NCBI GenBank assembly: GCA_035264885.1
Contig: DATFPK010000142.1
Span: 1 to 33,010 of the forward strand
Direction: 5' to 3'
Source: DATFPK01 sp035264885
GTDB lineage: Bacteria; Actinomycetota; Thermoleophilia; Solirubrobacterales; 70-9
DNA: 33,010 nucleotides
In this document: positions 14,169 through 22,514 of the stretch, piece after piece
How positions within the stretch are numbered: the stretch's first letter is position 1
Layout: each line of letters begins with the position of its first letter
The notes under the pieces: model-generated
What the model saw: only the letters and a program-made list of their open reading frames with translations
The model's database searches: none
What the model was told of the DNA's origin: nothing
Translations under genes and position numbers: made by a program

Positions 14169-15304
14169 GCCGGCACGCGCGTCACCCGCGGAGAGATTCC
14201 GCAGGTGACCTCGTAGTTGATCGTGCTCAGCCGCCCAGCCCATTCCTCGGCGGTGACCCGCGCGTCTCCCTGCGCGCCGATCAGGACCGCCGGGTCCCCG
14301 GGCCGGACGTCGGTGCGCGGGCCGAGATCGACCGTGACGTTGTCCATCGAGACGGTTCCGACCAGCGGGCGCCGGCGGCCGCCGACCAGGACCTCGGCGT
14401 TGTTCGAGAGCCCCCGCCGGACCCCGTCGCCGTAGCCGATCGGCAGCACCCCCACGAAGGTGTCGCCGGGGGCGCGCCAGGTCCGGCCGTAACCAGCGCT
14501 CTCGCCGGCGCCGAAGCGCTTGACGTCGGCCACATAGGAGCGCAGCTCGAGGGCGGGCTCGAGCCCCTGGGCCGCGGCATCCTCGCCGAACGGGTCCAGG
14601 CCGTAGATCGCAACGCCGCAGCGGACCATGTCGAAGTGGGCCCGTGGCTCGCGGAGGGTGGCGGCGCTGTTCGCGGCATGGGCCTTGATTCCGGGGAACT
14701 CGGCCTTGACGGTTTCGGCGAGGCGGGAGAACCGGTCGAGCTGGACGCCGAGGTACTCGGGGTCGGGCTCGTCGGCGGTCGCGAAGTGGGTCCAGAGGCC
14801 GGCAGCTTCGAGATGGGGGCTGGCGACAGCCGCCCGGACGAGAGCCATGACCTCGTAGGGATCAGTGGTACCGAGCCGGCCCATGCCGCTGTCGTGCTTG
14901 ACGTGGACGGGCACCGGACGCCGCCTTGCCGCCGCCAGCTCTTCGACCAGGCGCAGGAACCCCTCCCGCCAGACGCCGACCTCCGAGCCCGAATCGAGGG
15001 CAATGCCGAGCTCATCCGGGGTCAGTGCCCCCATCGTCAGGAGGCAGGCCTCCGGCAGGGCCGCGCGAAGCTCGGCGGCCTCGGTCGCCGCGGCCACGGC
15101 GAGCATGTCCGCGCCACCGCGCAGGGCCGCACGGGCGCTGCCGAGCGCCCCGTGGCCATATCCGTCCGCCTTGATAACCGCGCACAGCTCGGCCCCGCCG
15201 GTCAGCGCCTCGCGCAGGCGGACGCAGTTGCGCTCGATCGCGCCGTGGTCGATCGCCGCGGCGGCGCGTCCCCGTGCGTGTTCGGCGCCCGGCTGCCCGG
15301 ACAC
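14165..15304 (-). CDS. alr: Alanine racemase
   Basis: 379 residues from GTG 15304, normal length. The PLP lysine is Lys45 in AVIKADGYGHG; the partner tyrosine is Tyr272 in ESAGYGRTW. CGVAIYGLDPFG (229-240) and the C-terminal GTVSMDNVTVDLG are standard. It makes D-alanine for peptidoglycan from L-alanine, in the cytoplasm. Four nt separate it from the CBS gene upstream and it overlaps the CCA gene downstream, in a block with glmS and glmM that also supplies wall precursors. Confidence 0.97.
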   Translation of the reverse strand: MSGQPGAEHARGRAAAAIDHGAIERNCVRLREALTGGAELCAVIKADGYGHGALGSARAALRGGADMLAVAAATEAAELRAALPEACLLTMGALTPDELGIALDSGSEVGVWREGFLRLVEELAAARRRPVPVHVKHDSGMGRLGTTDPYEVMALVRAAVASPHLEAAGLWTHFATADEPDPEYLGVQLDRFSRLAETVKAEFPGIKAHAANSAATLREPRAHFDMVRCGVAIYGLDPFGEDAAAQGLEPALELRSYVADVKRFGAGESAGYGRTWRAPGDTFVGVLPIGYGDGVRRGLSNNAEVLVGGRRRPLVGTVSMDNVTVDLGPRTDVRPGDPAVLIGAQGDARVTAEEWAGRLSTINYEVTCGISPRVTRVPA

Positions 15305-15308
15305 GGCG

Positions 15309-15770
15309 CTAATCCCCGGCGACGAGTGCGGCGAGGGCGTCGGCGCGGGTGACGAGGCCCGCCAGGCGGCCGTCGTCGTCGACGACCGGCAGGTGGTTGT
15401 GGTGGCTGTCGGCGATCATCCGCGCCACCTCGCGGGCATCGTCGCCGGTGCGGGCGCAGACCGGCTCCGGGGTCATCAGATCGGCGACTCGAGCGGCGAA
15501 CCCCTTCTTGAGGCGCTCTTCGAAGCCCTTCAGGGACTCGACGAAGATCACGCCGCCCATGATGTTGATGAAGTGCGGCAGGTGGAGGTCGGCCTCGGAT
15601 TCGGTGATGACGAGGTCCGACTCGCTGACGATTCCCACCACTCGGTTGTCCCCGTCGACGACCGGGATCGCCGCGATATCCAGGTCGGCCAGGCTCTCGA
15701 TCGCGGCCCGGGCGTCGTCGTCGGGGGAGACGCTCGGCACGGCGTTCATGATGTCGGCGGCCGTGGGCAC
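15309..15770 (-). CDS. CBS-domain pair protein
   Basis: 153 residues from GTG 15770. Two CBS motifs: DIMNAVPSVSPDDDARAAIESLADLDIAAIPVVD (first, about 6-60, key residues only) and DLMTPEPVCARTGDDAREVARMI (about 97-150), with a bulky middle insert (HLPHFINIMGGVIFVESLKGFEE) between. Such stand-alone pairs bind adenine nucleotides as sensors. It sits between alr and nnr with 4- and 9-nt gaps. No partner enzyme is fused; the guaB3 gene elsewhere in the window lacks CBS domains, but a link is speculative. Confidence 0.9.
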   Translation of the reverse strand: MPTAADIMNAVPSVSPDDDARAAIESLADLDIAAIPVVDGDNRVVGIVSESDLVITESEADLHLPHFINIMGGVIFVESLKGFEERLKKGFAARVADLMTPEPVCARTGDDAREVARMIADSHHNHLPVVDDDGRLAGLVTRADALAALVAGD

Positions 15771-15779
15771 GCGGCGAGA

Positions 15780-17312
15780 CTAGATCATCCGCTCCCCGGA
15801 GCCGGGGCGCAGGCCTTCGGCCAGCGCGGCGATCACGTCGCCGGCGATCACCGACTCGGCGGCCCCCACAGCGGCGGCAGCGGCGCGCCCCGCACGGGCG
15901 TGGGCCAGGACCGCCCCGCAGGCCGCGGCGAACGGCTCCAGCCCGCGGGCGAGCAGCGCCGTCACCACGCCGGCCAGGACGTCCCCGGTCCCCGCGGTGG
16001 CCAGGGCCGGGGCCGGCAGGGCGTTGACGGCCGTGCGCTCGCCGTCGGTGACGATCGTGTCGTCCCCCTTGAGGACGACGACGCCCCCGCAGGCGCGTGC
16101 CGCTCCCTCGGCCGCGGCCAGACGATGGGCGCCGATCTCGCCGGAGTCGCGGCCGAGGAGGCGCCCCAGCTCGCCCGCGTGCGGCGTCAGGATGGTCGGT
16201 GCGGCCCTGCCGGCGAGGTCACCGAGGCGCCCGGCATGGGCGCCCAGGCCGTCGGCGTCGATCACCAACGGCACCGCGAGATCGCCCGCGACCGCGCGAG
16301 CGAACTCGAACGACCCCTCGTCCTTGCCGAGCCCCGGGCCCAGCAGGACCGCCGAGGCGCGTTCGCAGGCGCCGAGGACGGCGTCCTTCGATTCCGGGCC
16401 CAGCCGTCCCTCCGGACCCGGGCAGCCGACCGACATGACCTCGGTCAGCTTGACCTCGAAGATCGGCTCGAGACCGGCCGGGACCGCGACCGTCGCGTAG
16501 CCGGCACCGGCTCGGATCGACGCCTCCGCCGCGAGGCAGACCGCACCGGTCAGGCCGCGCGATCCGCCCGCGACCACCGCCTGGCCGGAGCTGAACTTCG
16601 TCGACGCCGGTCCCCTCCCCGCGGCGAGACCGAGCACGGCGGCCGTGATGACGCCCGCCCGCGGCGGCGCCGGCGCCCCATCGGGGATGCCGATCGGAGC
16701 GACCCTCAGCTCGCCGGTGTGCGCCTTGCCCGGCGCGACGAGGTGGCCCGCCTTGGGCTCGTGAAAGGTCACCGTGGCGTCGGCCCGCACCGCGGGGCCC
16801 TCTACCTCACCGGTCGAGGCGTCCACCCCCGAGGCCACGTCGCAGGCGACCACGGCTGCGCCGGCACGGGCGATCGCCTCGATCCCCTCCGCCGCGCTCC
16901 CTCGCGGGGCGCCGCTGGAGCCGGTGCCGAGGATGGCGTCGACCACGGCGCCGGCGCCCTCGAGCACGCTGCTCAGCGCGCTCGGATCGGCTTCGCGGGC
17001 CGCGGGGAACCGCTCCAGGTTCGCGGCCGCGTCACCCGAGATCTCGTCGCGGCCCCCGAGCAGGAGCGCCTCGACGTCGAAGCCCGCCTCCGCGAGGTGG
17101 CGAGCGGCCACGAGGCCGTCGCCCCCGTTGTTCCCCTTCCCGCAGAGGACGACCACCGGGCCGCCGGGGGCGAGGCCGATCACCGCCTCCGCCACCGCGC
17201 GGCCGGCCGCCTCCATCAGGTCGAGTGAGGGGACGCCGCGCTCCTCGATCGCCCAGCGGTCGACCTCCCGCATCCCGGCGGCGTCGTAGAGCGGCGCCAG
17301 CCAGGGCTCCAT
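15780..17312 (-). CDS. nnr: Bifunctional NAD(P)H-hydrate epimerase/ADP-dependent dehydratase
   Basis: 510 residues with both repair domains. N-terminal YjeF_N epimerase (about 1-210) contains VLCGKGNNGGDGLVAARHL with the Asn61/Asn62-Gly-Gly-Asp65 core. C-terminal ribokinase-like dehydratase (about 225-505) contains TPHAGELGRLLG, then GTGDVLAGV (441-449) with catalytic Asp444. The protein converts damaged hydrated NADH and NADPH back to the usable cofactors, using ADP. It lies between acpS (2-nt gap) and the CBS gene, as is common in actinobacteria. Confidence 0.96.
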   Translation of the reverse strand: MEPWLAPLYDAAGMREVDRWAIEERGVPSLDLMEAAGRAVAEAVIGLAPGGPVVVLCGKGNNGGDGLVAARHLAEAGFDVEALLLGGRDEISGDAAANLERFPAAREADPSALSSVLEGAGAVVDAILGTGSSGAPRGSAAEGIEAIARAGAAVVACDVASGVDASTGEVEGPAVRADATVTFHEPKAGHLVAPGKAHTGELRVAPIGIPDGAPAPPRAGVITAAVLGLAAGRGPASTKFSSGQAVVAGGSRGLTGAVCLAAEASIRAGAGYATVAVPAGLEPIFEVKLTEVMSVGCPGPEGRLGPESKDAVLGACERASAVLLGPGLGKDEGSFEFARAVAGDLAVPLVIDADGLGAHAGRLGDLAGRAAPTILTPHAGELGRLLGRDSGEIGAHRLAAAEGAARACGGVVVLKGDDTIVTDGERTAVNALPAPALATAGTGDVLAGVVTALLARGLEPFAAACGAVLAHARAGRAAAAAVGAAESVIAGDVIAALAEGLRPGSGERMI

Positions 17313-17314
17313 CG

Positions 17315-17677
17315 TCAGACCCGCTCGGCGATCGCGACGGCGGCGGCGTGCTCCCGGCCATGCGTCAGCGACACCCGTACCGCCATCCCCTGCTCTCGGG
17401 CCGCCTGCGCAGCCCTGCCGCTGAGCGAGACCCGGGGCGGGCGCCCCGCCACCACCTCGACTTCGCGGAGGCCGAATCCGTCCCCCAGCCCAAGTGCTTT
17501 GACCGTCGCCTCCTTCGCGGCGAAGCGCGCCGCCAGGTGCCGAGCCGGGCGCCGCCGGGCCCGGGCGTAGCGCAGCTCGGCGGGCGTGAACAGGCGCTCG
17601 GCCAGGCGCGGTCGGCGCTCCAGCGCCCGCTCCAGGCGGGAGACCTCGATCAGGTCGATCCCGACACCCTCCGGCAT
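17315..17677 (-). CDS. acpS: Holo-[acyl-carrier-protein] synthase
   Basis: 120 residues, typical size. GIDLIEVSRLE with metal ligand Asp8, and RFAAKEATVKALG with Glu56, define the family; SLTHGREHAAAVAIAE closes the fold. It transfers 4'-phosphopantetheine from CoA to acyl carrier protein. The stop is 2 nt from nnr and the start is 10 nt from the lipoprotein gene's end. Confidence 0.95.
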   Translation of the reverse strand: MPEGVGIDLIEVSRLERALERRPRLAERLFTPAELRYARARRRPARHLAARFAAKEATVKALGLGDGFGLREVEVVAGRPPRVSLSGRAAQAAREQGMAVRVSLTHGREHAAAVAIAERV

Positions 17678-17687
17678 GTCGGCGAGG

Positions 17688-19241
17688 CTACTTGCTGAGC
17701 GCCAGGACGACCTTGCTCGTCACGAAGTCCCCGTCCGTGCCGGAGCCGAAGGAGAGGTAGTCGAGCTTGTCGAGGTACGGCTTGGCGACCGCGTAGTCCG
17801 GGTCGTCGGTGGCCCCGAGCGATTCAGCCAGCTGGAAGATCGGCCCGAAATCGACGAAGCCGGCGGGCTGGGCATCCCCGAGCGCCTCGGTGGCGGCCGA
17901 GAAGACATCGCTCGACTCGAGCGTGTCCCCGCCGCCAGAGAGGCCGGCCTCGGCGGCGTCCTCACCGTAGGCGACCGCGATCCTGCCGTCGGCGGTCTCG
18001 ACGACCAGCGGCTTCGGCCCGAGCTCCTCGGGGTCGCTGATCGAGAAGCCGGTACCGCCCGGGCTCGGCTTCAGGCCAGCGCTCCCCGAACGGCGGGCGA
18101 GGTCCTGGAGGTCCTTGATCGTCGATTCGGCGGCTGCCTGGTCGTCGGTCGTCACCACCAGGGCTCCGCCCAGCGAGGACTGGTCGGTCCCCGTCACGAA
18201 CAGCCCGACGTCGCCCAGCGCCGAGGCCAGCTTCTCGACGTCGAACCCGGCCTGGGAGAGCTGCTTCTTGAGCTCTCCGGGTGGGAGGTCCGGCGGGATA
18301 CCGCTCTCGTCGAGCTGGTCGATCGCCTCGCTCAGCCGGTCACCGACCTCGGGGGTCGCGAACGCGGCCCACGAGTCCCCTGGGAACGAGCTCAGGAAGT
18401 CCGTCACGTCGCCGGCCGGCGCCGCCCCGCCATTGCTCGCGAAATCGAGCTCGAGGCGGTCCGAGGAGGGGACGACGACGCTGCCCAGTGCGCTGGCGCC
18501 CTTGGTCTGCCCGGCGACCGAATCGAAGAACTGCTGGGTCTGCGGATCGAGGTCGCGCCGGATCGCGGCGAAGAAGTCGTCGAGGTTGACGTAGACGTCG
18601 GCCAGGCTGTCCGAGGGCGCCTGGTCGATCGTCTCGGAGAAGTCCCCGTCGTCGGCCAGCGAGTCGCCATCGGATGCGTCGACCGCGGCCTCGAAGGCCG
18701 CCGGGTCGCCGGCCACGAGGGTGTCATTGACCAGCCCGACCGCGAAGTCGCCGTCGGAGCGGTAGGTCACGCCCTCGTAGTCCTGCTCCTGGACGTCGCT
18801 CTCGCCCTCGGCGAGCTTGGCGACGAAGTCCTCGGCGGCGCCCGAGTCGGTCGTCTCGATCAGGGCTGCACCGGTTTCGACCTCGCTGCCCTGGAAGCCG
18901 CTGATGAAGATCGCGCCATTCTCGCCGAGCCACGGGGAGATGTCGTCCTCCCAGGTCAGGTTCTGCTCGGCGAGGCCGGCGTTGATCTGGTTGACGATCT
19001 GCGTGCCGGCATCGATCCCGGCGACGTCGTCGACCATGTCCTCGATGTTCGACCGCAGGTCGCCCTCCGGCCGGACCGCGCCCTGGACGAAGACCGGCGT
19101 GTCGGCCGGGGCGAGCGAGGCGAGGTCGGCGCCACCGCCCCCGCCGCCCGAGTCGTCGCCGCAGGCGGCGAGCACGACTGTGGCGAGAGCCGCAAGGAGG
19201 AGGGACAGAACTGGACGAGGGAGGCTCTGGGTCTTCGACAT
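17688..19241 (-). CDS. DUF3352-like lipoprotein
   Basis: 517 residues. MSKTQSLPRP head, Leu/Ala-rich core, then VLAAC with lipidated Cys27, followed by an Asp/Gly-rich linker. The mature part is an acidic, repeat-like all-beta/alpha protein with many PAFEAAVDASDG-type and GDFAVGLVNDTLVAGDP-type segments, characteristic of the DUF3352 family found in actinobacteria and cyanobacteria. It is expected on the outer face of the membrane. Function is unknown. It sits between glmS and acpS, where other actinobacteria usually have nothing or unrelated genes. A TANNNT box 9 nt upstream of the ATG and no ribosome-binding site suggest its own leaderless start. Confidence 0.8.
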   Translation of the reverse strand: MSKTQSLPRPVLSLLLAALATVVLAACGDDSGGGGGGADLASLAPADTPVFVQGAVRPEGDLRSNIEDMVDDVAGIDAGTQIVNQINAGLAEQNLTWEDDISPWLGENGAIFISGFQGSEVETGAALIETTDSGAAEDFVAKLAEGESDVQEQDYEGVTYRSDGDFAVGLVNDTLVAGDPAAFEAAVDASDGDSLADDGDFSETIDQAPSDSLADVYVNLDDFFAAIRRDLDPQTQQFFDSVAGQTKGASALGSVVVPSSDRLELDFASNGGAAPAGDVTDFLSSFPGDSWAAFATPEVGDRLSEAIDQLDESGIPPDLPPGELKKQLSQAGFDVEKLASALGDVGLFVTGTDQSSLGGALVVTTDDQAAAESTIKDLQDLARRSGSAGLKPSPGGTGFSISDPEELGPKPLVVETADGRIAVAYGEDAAEAGLSGGGDTLESSDVFSAATEALGDAQPAGFVDFGPIFQLAESLGATDDPDYAVAKPYLDKLDYLSFGSGTDGDFVTSKVVLALSK

Positions 19242-19250
19242 AGGCGCGGC

Positions 19251-19256
19251 ATCGTA
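19251..19256 (-). promoter_or_regulatory. Candidate -10 box for the DUF3352-like gene
   Basis: TACGAT on the minus strand ends 9 nt before ATG 19241 in the 64-nt gap after glmS. No Shine-Dalgarno is present in the leader. The -35 is not clear. Confidence 0.3.
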
Positions 19257-19305
19257 GCGAGATCGCCGCCGCCATCCGAGCCGCGAAAAGGGCTGGGAAA
19301 CCGAC

Positions 19306-21162
19306 CTATTCGACCGTGACGGTCTTCGCCAGGTTGCGCGGCTGGTCCACGTTCAGGCCGTTCAGCCTGGCCACGTGGTAGGCGAGCAGCTGGAGCGGCA
19401 CGATCGCGACGATCGGCTGCAGGATCCAGTCGGTGCGGGGCACGAAGATCGTCTGGTCGGCTACCTCGGCGACGCCATCGGCGCCCTCGGTCGCGATCGC
19501 GATCGTGTCGGCGCCCCGGGCCCGGACCTCCTGGACGTTCGACAGCATCTTCTCGAGCACGGGGCTCTCGGTCGCGACGCAGACGACCGGAGTCGACTCG
19601 TCTAGCAGGGCGATCGGCCCATGTTTCATCTCGCCCGCCGCGTAGGCGTCGGTCGGGATGTAGGAGACCTCCTTCAGCTTCAAGGCTCCTTCGAGGCAGA
19701 CCGGCAGGCCGATGTGGCGGCCGAGGTAGAGGAAGAAGCGCTGGTCGTGATGGCTGCGGGCGACCGCGCGGACCCGCTCGTCGACCCCCTCGATCGTCTC
19801 CTCGATCTTGGAGGGCAGTCCCTTCAGCTCGGCGACGAGCTCGCCGAGTCGCTCGCGCGGCAGGGTCCCGTGGAGCTCGGCGAGGCGCAGGCCGAGCAGG
19901 TAGAGCACGGCGACCTGGGCGAGGAAGGTCTTGGTCGCGGCGACGCCGATCTCGAGACCGGCACGGGTGAACAGGACGGCGTCGGCGTCGCGGGTCGCCT
20001 GGCTGCCCATGATGTTCGTGATCGCGAGCACCTTGGCGCCCTTCTCGCGGGCCAGGCGCATGGCGGCGAGCGTGTCGGCCGTCTCGCCCGACTGGGTGAT
20101 CCCGACGACGAGGTCGCCGTCCTTGACCACCGGGTTGCGGTACCGGTACTCAGACGCGACGTCCATGCCGACCGGGACGCGGGCCCATTCTTCGATCGCG
20201 TAGCGGCCCACGAGGCCGGCGTGGTAGGAGGTCCCGCAGGCGACGACCATGATCCGCTTGACGCCGCGCAGGAAGTCGTCGGACAGTTCGACGTCTGAGA
20301 GGTCGACCCCCTCGGCGGACGGAAGCCGGTCGGCGATCGTCTCCGCCACCGCGTCGGGCTGCTCGTGGATCTCCTTCATCATGAAGGTCGGGTAGCCGCC
20401 CTTCTCGGCGGCCTCCTCGTCCCAGGTCACCTCCTCGACGTCGCGCGGGAGTGGGTTGCCCTCGGCGTCGGTCACGCGGACTCCGGAGCGGTTGACGGTG
20501 ACGATCTCGCCGTTCTCGATCTGGACGACGTCGCGAGTCTCCGCCAGGAAGGCCGGGATGGCCGAGGCGAGAAAGGCCTCGTCCTTCCCGACGCCGGCGA
20601 TCAGCGGGCACTCCTTCCGGGCGCCGGCGAGGAGGTCCGGATGACCGACGTGCATCGCGACGAAGGCGTAGTGGCCGCGCAGCTCGCCGAACGAGGCGCG
20701 GACGGCCTCGGTCAGGTCGCCGTCGTAGTGGCCCTCGATCAGGTGGGCGACGATCTCGGCGTCGGTCTCGGAGGAGAAGCCGTGGCCCTCGCCTTCGAGC
20801 CGGCGGCGCAGCTCCGTGTGGTTCTCGACGATCCCGTTGAGCACGATGTGGACGCTGTCGGTGCAGTCGTTGTGGGGGTGGGCGTTCTCCTCGGTGACCC
20901 GGCCGTGGGTCGCCCAGCGGGTGTGGGCGACGCCGGTGGTGGCCGGTGGCGCCGCGACCGCGACGCCGCCGCCGTCCATGCGGGACTCGACCGCGGCCCG
21001 CAGGTTGGCGAGGTTCCCGACCGCCCGGACGCTGTCGATGTGGCCATCCGAGATCACCGAGATGCCCGCCGAGTCGTACCCGCGGTACTCGAGCTTCTCC
21101 AAGCCGGCGACGAGCAGGTCGCGGCAGGGGCGCCCGCCGACATATCCGACGATTCCGCACAT
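19306..21162 (-). CDS. glmS: Glutamine-fructose-6-phosphate aminotransferase
   Basis: 618 residues, normal length. The mature protein begins with Cys2 (MCGIVGYVG), the glutaminase nucleophile. The N-terminal part holds KLEYRGYDSAG, and HTRWATHGRVTEENAHPH around residue 86-103. Two SIS sugar-isomerase domains follow, with VACGTSYHAG and ITQSGETADT in the first. The end is DQPRNLAKTVTVE with the catalytic lysine. It forms glucosamine-6-phosphate from fructose-6-phosphate and glutamine, the first step of UDP-GlcNAc synthesis for the cell wall. glmM lies 28 nt upstream and acts next in the pathway. No glmS ribozyme is seen before it. Confidence 0.98.
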   Translation of the reverse strand: MCGIVGYVGGRPCRDLLVAGLEKLEYRGYDSAGISVISDGHIDSVRAVGNLANLRAAVESRMDGGGVAVAAPPATTGVAHTRWATHGRVTEENAHPHNDCTDSVHIVLNGIVENHTELRRRLEGEGHGFSSETDAEIVAHLIEGHYDGDLTEAVRASFGELRGHYAFVAMHVGHPDLLAGARKECPLIAGVGKDEAFLASAIPAFLAETRDVVQIENGEIVTVNRSGVRVTDAEGNPLPRDVEEVTWDEEAAEKGGYPTFMMKEIHEQPDAVAETIADRLPSAEGVDLSDVELSDDFLRGVKRIMVVACGTSYHAGLVGRYAIEEWARVPVGMDVASEYRYRNPVVKDGDLVVGITQSGETADTLAAMRLAREKGAKVLAITNIMGSQATRDADAVLFTRAGLEIGVAATKTFLAQVAVLYLLGLRLAELHGTLPRERLGELVAELKGLPSKIEETIEGVDERVRAVARSHHDQRFFLYLGRHIGLPVCLEGALKLKEVSYIPTDAYAAGEMKHGPIALLDESTPVVCVATESPVLEKMLSNVQEVRARGADTIAIATEGADGVAEVADQTIFVPRTDWILQPIVAIVPLQLLAYHVARLNGLNVDQPRNLAKTVTVE

Positions 21163-21172
21163 CGGCCGGATA

Positions 21173-21178
21173 AGGGTA
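21173..21178 (-). promoter_or_regulatory. Candidate -10 box for glmS
   Basis: TACCCT on the minus strand ends 10 nt before the glmS ATG in the 28-nt glmM-glmS gap. It may be an internal start; no -35 is evident, as that stretch is the end of glmM. Confidence 0.2.
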
Positions 21179-21190
21179 GAGCGTGCCGGC

Positions 21191-22504
21191 CTAGGCGCCG
21201 AGCTCGTCCTGCACGACCGCGACGAGTCGGGCGGCGACGTGCTCGGCCTCCGCCTGCTCCGGCGCCTCGACCATCACCCGGACGAGTGGCTCGGTGCCGG
21301 ACGGGCGGACCAGTACCCGCCCGCGGTCGCCGAGCGCCGAGTCCTCGGCGTCGACCGCCTCCCAGAGCCGCTTGGCGCCGACGAGGCTGTCACGGTTGGC
21401 GACCTCGACGTTGACGAGCGTCTGGGCCAGCCGCCGGAACGGCTCGACGTCCTCGAGGCCCTCGCCGCCGAGAGCGGCGAGGGTTGCGAGGGCGGCGGCG
21501 ACGCCGTCGCCGGTGGGCACGAAGTCCATGTCGATGATGTGACCGGATTGCTCGCCGCCGAGGCGCCAGTCGCGCTCCTGGAGCGTCTCGATGACGTAGC
21601 GGTCGCCGACAGGGGTGATCGCCACTTCGATGCCGCGCTCGCGCATCGCCTGGTGGAAGCCGTGGTTGGTCATCACGGTCACGACGACCCCGCCACGAAG
21701 CTCCCCGGCGCCGTGCAGACGCTCGGCTGCGAGGGCGAGCAGCTCGTCGCCGTCGCGGACGCGGCCGGTCCGGTCGACGGCCAGCATCCGGTCGGCGTCG
21801 CCGTCGAAGGCGAAGCCCACGTCGGCTTCGGAGGCTGCGATCCGCTCGGCGAGCCGCTCGATGTGGGTGGATCCACAGTCGTCGTTGATGTTGCGCCCGT
21901 CGGGCTGGTCCGCGACCACCTCCACCGAGGCGCCGAGCCGCTCGAACACCGCGGGGGCGGCCTGGTAGGCGGCGCCGTTGGCGCAATCGAGCATCACCCG
22001 GAGGCCGGCGAGGTCGAGCGGATAGTGGTCCTGGAGCGAGCGGAGGTAATCGGCCAGTGCGCCGTGCAGCTCGGTGACCCGGCCCGGCGGGACGGCGCCG
22101 GCAGGTTCGTCGAGCATCGACTCGACGTGGGCCTCCTCGTCGTCGGACAGCTTCACGCCGTCCGGCCCGAAGAACTTGATGCCGTTGTCCTTGAAGGGGT
22201 TGTGCGAAGCGGAGACGACGGCGGCGCGATCGAAGCCGTAGCGGCGGGTCAGGACCGCGGCGGCGGGGGTCGGGAGGACGCCGCCGAGCAGGGCGTCGCC
22301 GCCGGCTGCGGCGATTCCAGCGGCGAGTGCCGATTCGAGCATCGGCCCCGACTCGCGGGTGTCGCGGACGATCAGTACCTGGGGGCGGTCGGCTCCGGCC
22401 GACCGAACGGCGGCGCGTCCCAGCGCCGTCGCGAGCTCGGCAGTCACGAACGTCCCGGCCTCCCCCCGGACCCCGTCGGTTCCGAAGAGCGTGCGCTCGC
22501 CCAT
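21191..22504 (-). CDS. glmM: Phosphoglucosamine mutase
   Basis: 437 residues. FGTDGVRG at 7-14 opens the protein. The phosphoserine loop VVSASHNPFKDNGIKFF places the active serine at Ser100; the metal loop FDGDADR has Asp234, Asp236 and Asp238; the C-terminal phosphate-binding loop RPSGTEPLVRVM is present. It interconverts glucosamine-6-phosphate and glucosamine-1-phosphate. Between rpsI (10-nt gap) and glmS (28 nt), as is usual in actinobacteria. Confidence 0.97.
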   Translation of the reverse strand: MGERTLFGTDGVRGEAGTFVTAELATALGRAAVRSAGADRPQVLIVRDTRESGPMLESALAAGIAAAGGDALLGGVLPTPAAAVLTRRYGFDRAAVVSASHNPFKDNGIKFFGPDGVKLSDDEEAHVESMLDEPAGAVPPGRVTELHGALADYLRSLQDHYPLDLAGLRVMLDCANGAAYQAAPAVFERLGASVEVVADQPDGRNINDDCGSTHIERLAERIAASEADVGFAFDGDADRMLAVDRTGRVRDGDELLALAAERLHGAGELRGGVVVTVMTNHGFHQAMRERGIEVAITPVGDRYVIETLQERDWRLGGEQSGHIIDMDFVPTGDGVAAALATLAALGGEGLEDVEPFRRLAQTLVNVEVANRDSLVGAKRLWEAVDAEDSALGDRGRVLVRPSGTEPLVRVMVEAPEQAEAEHVAARLVAVVQDELGA

Positions 22505-22514
22505 CGGGTCGGGC

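Noticed and set aside
19306..21190. glmS ribozyme upstream of glmS
   Set aside because: The 28-nt glmM-glmS gap is too short for the ribozyme and shows no core motif.
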